Below, one piece after another: positions 7,683 to 8,638 of a DNA stretch of 8,638 bases. Position numbers and translations under genes: made by a program. Source of the DNA: Spirochaetales bacterium. GTDB lineage: Bacteria; Spirochaetota; Spirochaetia; Sphaerochaetales; Sphaerochaetaceae. The stretch is taken from contig JAAYQY010000421.1 of assembly GCA_012519125.1 (NCBI GenBank), forward strand, positions 1 to 8,638, read 5' to 3'. The notes beneath the pieces are model-generated. The model saw nothing but the letters and a program-made list of their open reading frames with translations, was not told the DNA's origin and made no database searches. The number at the start of each line of letters is the position of its first letter. Position 1 is the first letter of the stretch.

Positions 7683-7695
7683 TCATTGGGGGAGC
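7667..7695. terminator. possible bidirectional hairpin between convergent stop codons
   Basis: GCTTCCCCCCAA (7667-7678) can pair with TTGGGGGAGC (7686-7695) with one or two bulged bases. The central AATGATCATT (7678-7687) is a perfect palindrome containing both stop codons, TGA on + (7680-7682) and TGA on - (7685-7683). No T-run follows on either strand, so termination would be weak or dependent on other factors. Confidence 0.35.
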
Positions 7696-8369
7696 TTCTG
7701 CTTCTCGTTCCAATTTCTGGCAAGGTACATGAAAGGGGTGTCCAACATCGCAACCACCCACTTCAGTACGTAGGTGCTGATGATGATCTGGATCAGCACC
7801 GATTGTGGATAGACTCCCAAGAAAGCAATGAGAGTGAATACCAGCGTATCGATGAGCTGGCTTACAAAGGTGCTGAGGTTGTTGCGCAGCCACAAGGTGT
7901 TCCTTCCCGGTTTCTTGCGTTTCCAGTAGTCAAAGGCCCAGATGTCATGCAGGTTGCTTATGAGGTAGGCAATCAAAGATCCGAGTGCAATGCGGGGCAT
8001 GAGTCCGAAAACCAGACTTAGCGAGGGATGGGCGATGTCAGAAGCTGCCGGCTCGAAAAGCAGAGCAACCTGCATGATGATGGTCATGGCAAGCAGGCTG
8101 AAAAAGCCGATTGCCACCGCCTTGGCCGATTCACGCTTGCCGTAAAGTTCACTGAGGATATCGGTGGCGAGGAATCCGGTGGCATAGACGATATTGCCCA
8201 GCGTTGCTTCCATGCCAAAGAGCATGACATTCTTGGTTACCTGGATATTGGCAAGAATGACACTGATCGGAACCCAAATATAGAGGCCCATCTTCCCCCA
8301 TAGGCGCAATGCCAACATGATCAGAAGAAAATTCAGAACCAACATCACCAACCAGTACAATTCATTCAT
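7683..8369 (-). CDS. queuosine precursor transporter (VUT / YhhQ family, DUF165)
   Basis: This inner-membrane protein is predicted to import a precursor of the tRNA wobble base queuosine (queuine, preQ0 or preQ1). The 228 residues contain about six or seven hydrophobic segments: 5-24, 29-51, 56-72, 84-105, 119-139, 167-187 and 190-216. Family signatures are TDILSELYGKRESAK (69-83), NNLSTFVSQLIDTLVF (163-178) and KWVVAMLDTPFMYLARN (203-219). Length is typical. The start codon overlaps the stop of the upstream NTPase gene (ATGA, 8369-8366), and AAGGA lies seven bases before it, so the two genes form an operon with coupled translation. Whether the cell only salvages queuine or also makes preQ1 cannot be judged, because no que or tgt gene is in the window. 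Confidence 0.9.
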   Translation of the reverse strand: MNELYWLVMLVLNFLLIMLALRLWGKMGLYIWVPISVILANIQVTKNVMLFGMEATLGNIVYATGFLATDILSELYGKRESAKAVAIGFFSLLAMTIIMQVALLFEPAASDIAHPSLSLVFGLMPRIALGSLIAYLISNLHDIWAFDYWKRKKPGRNTLWLRNNLSTFVSQLIDTLVFTLIAFLGVYPQSVLIQIIISTYVLKWVVAMLDTPFMYLARNWNEKQKLPQ

Positions 8370-8638
8370 GATCCATTCCTTATGGGCTTGGCAACGTTCA
8401 CCAGCGAGTAGGGATGCTTTTCCAAAGAAAACGTGTGGATCACCTCGTCCAGAAAGCTGGTGCGCACTGCTGCAACAACCGATACTGCTTCTGTTTCCAA
8501 GGCGGAGCGAAAGGAGGGCGCAAATCCCTTGCCGTGCAGTTCCAGCTTTCCGATCTCATCGAAGAACACCACCTTGCAGTGTTCAAGATCGCTCTGGACC
8601 TGGGCATTGGCCCAGACAAACACAGACGCATCCACAAA
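8366..8638 (-). CDS. P-loop nucleoside-triphosphatase, THEP1-like (partial, C-terminal part)
   Basis: The reading frame is open to the right edge, so the N-terminus, with the expected Walker A motif, lies outside the window. About 90 residues are visible. A Walker B strand with the DEIGKLEL hallmark of THEP1-type NTPases (PF03266; usually DEIGKMEL) sits about residues 22-35 of the visible part. A conserved strand follows, VVAAVRTSFLDEV, where the family has an ATV/AT-type sensor region. THEP1 enzymes hydrolyse NTPs slowly and have no settled cell role. The stop overlaps the start of the queuosine-precursor transporter by four bases, which suggests joint expression. An internal GTG at 8635 is not a credible start, since it would leave the protein without a P-loop. 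Related P-loop families (MobB-like) are a less likely alternative. Confidence 0.65.
   Translation of the reverse strand, partial: FVDASVFVWANAQVQSDLEHCKVVFFDEIGKLELHGKGFAPSFRSALETEAVSVVAAVRTSFLDEVIHTFSLEKHPYSLVNVAKPIRNGS
8377..8381 (-). promoter_or_regulatory. transporter ribosome binding site inside the NTPase gene
   Basis: AAGGA on the - strand (8381-8377) lies seven bases before the transporter ATG (8369-8367), within the last codons of the NTPase gene. Together with the ATGA overlap this fixes the transporter start. Confidence 0.7.

Noticed and set aside
1..8638. Search for a defence island, CRISPR array, mobile element or biosynthetic cluster
   Set aside because: No direct-repeat array, transposase, integrase, attachment-site pair or clustered unknown genes were seen. 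All complete genes except the small regulator belong to widespread housekeeping families.

Overview
This is a compact, conserved bacterial chromosome segment of intermediate GC content. It holds seven protein genes: six complete and one cut by the right edge. I see no tRNA, rRNA, CRISPR array, insertion sequence or phage gene. The protein character (an extra EF-G paralogue with a divergent GTPase domain, plus the style of Mfd, TrmB and the queuosine-precursor transporter) suggests a spirochaete, possibly Sphaerochaeta-like. That is an inference from remembered family character, not a search result.

Left part (1-2800, + strand). A small stand-alone XRE-type DNA-binding protein (114-437) is preceded by a nested inverted repeat (38-83) and followed by a clear intrinsic terminator (471-503). 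An EF-G family translational GTPase (606-2690) follows under its own sigma70-like promoter (523-551). A second strong terminator (2760-2799) ends it.

Middle part (2799-6832, - strand). mfd (transcription-repair coupling factor) and trmB (tRNA m7G46 methyltransferase) form a tight two-gene unit. The trmB ribosome binding site overlaps the mfd stop codon. trmB converges on the EF-G gene.

Right part (6792-8638). An inositol-monophosphatase-family phosphatase (6876-7682, +) is divergent from mfd, and its likely promoter lies inside the first codons of mfd. It runs stop-to-stop, with no spacer, into a queuosine-precursor transporter (7683-8369, -). That transporter is joined by an ATGA overlap to an upstream P-loop NTPase of THEP1 type (8366 to the edge, -).

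How the genes work together: EF-G (elongation or ribosome recycling), TrmB (tRNA methylation) and the transporter (supply for queuosine in tRNA) all serve translation. Mfd couples transcription to DNA repair. This is mostly housekeeping DNA. I did not find a convincing new multi-gene system. The points most worth a second look are the unusual GTPase motifs of the EF-G paralogue, the concentric inverted repeat ahead of the HTH gene, and the NTPase/transporter coupling.
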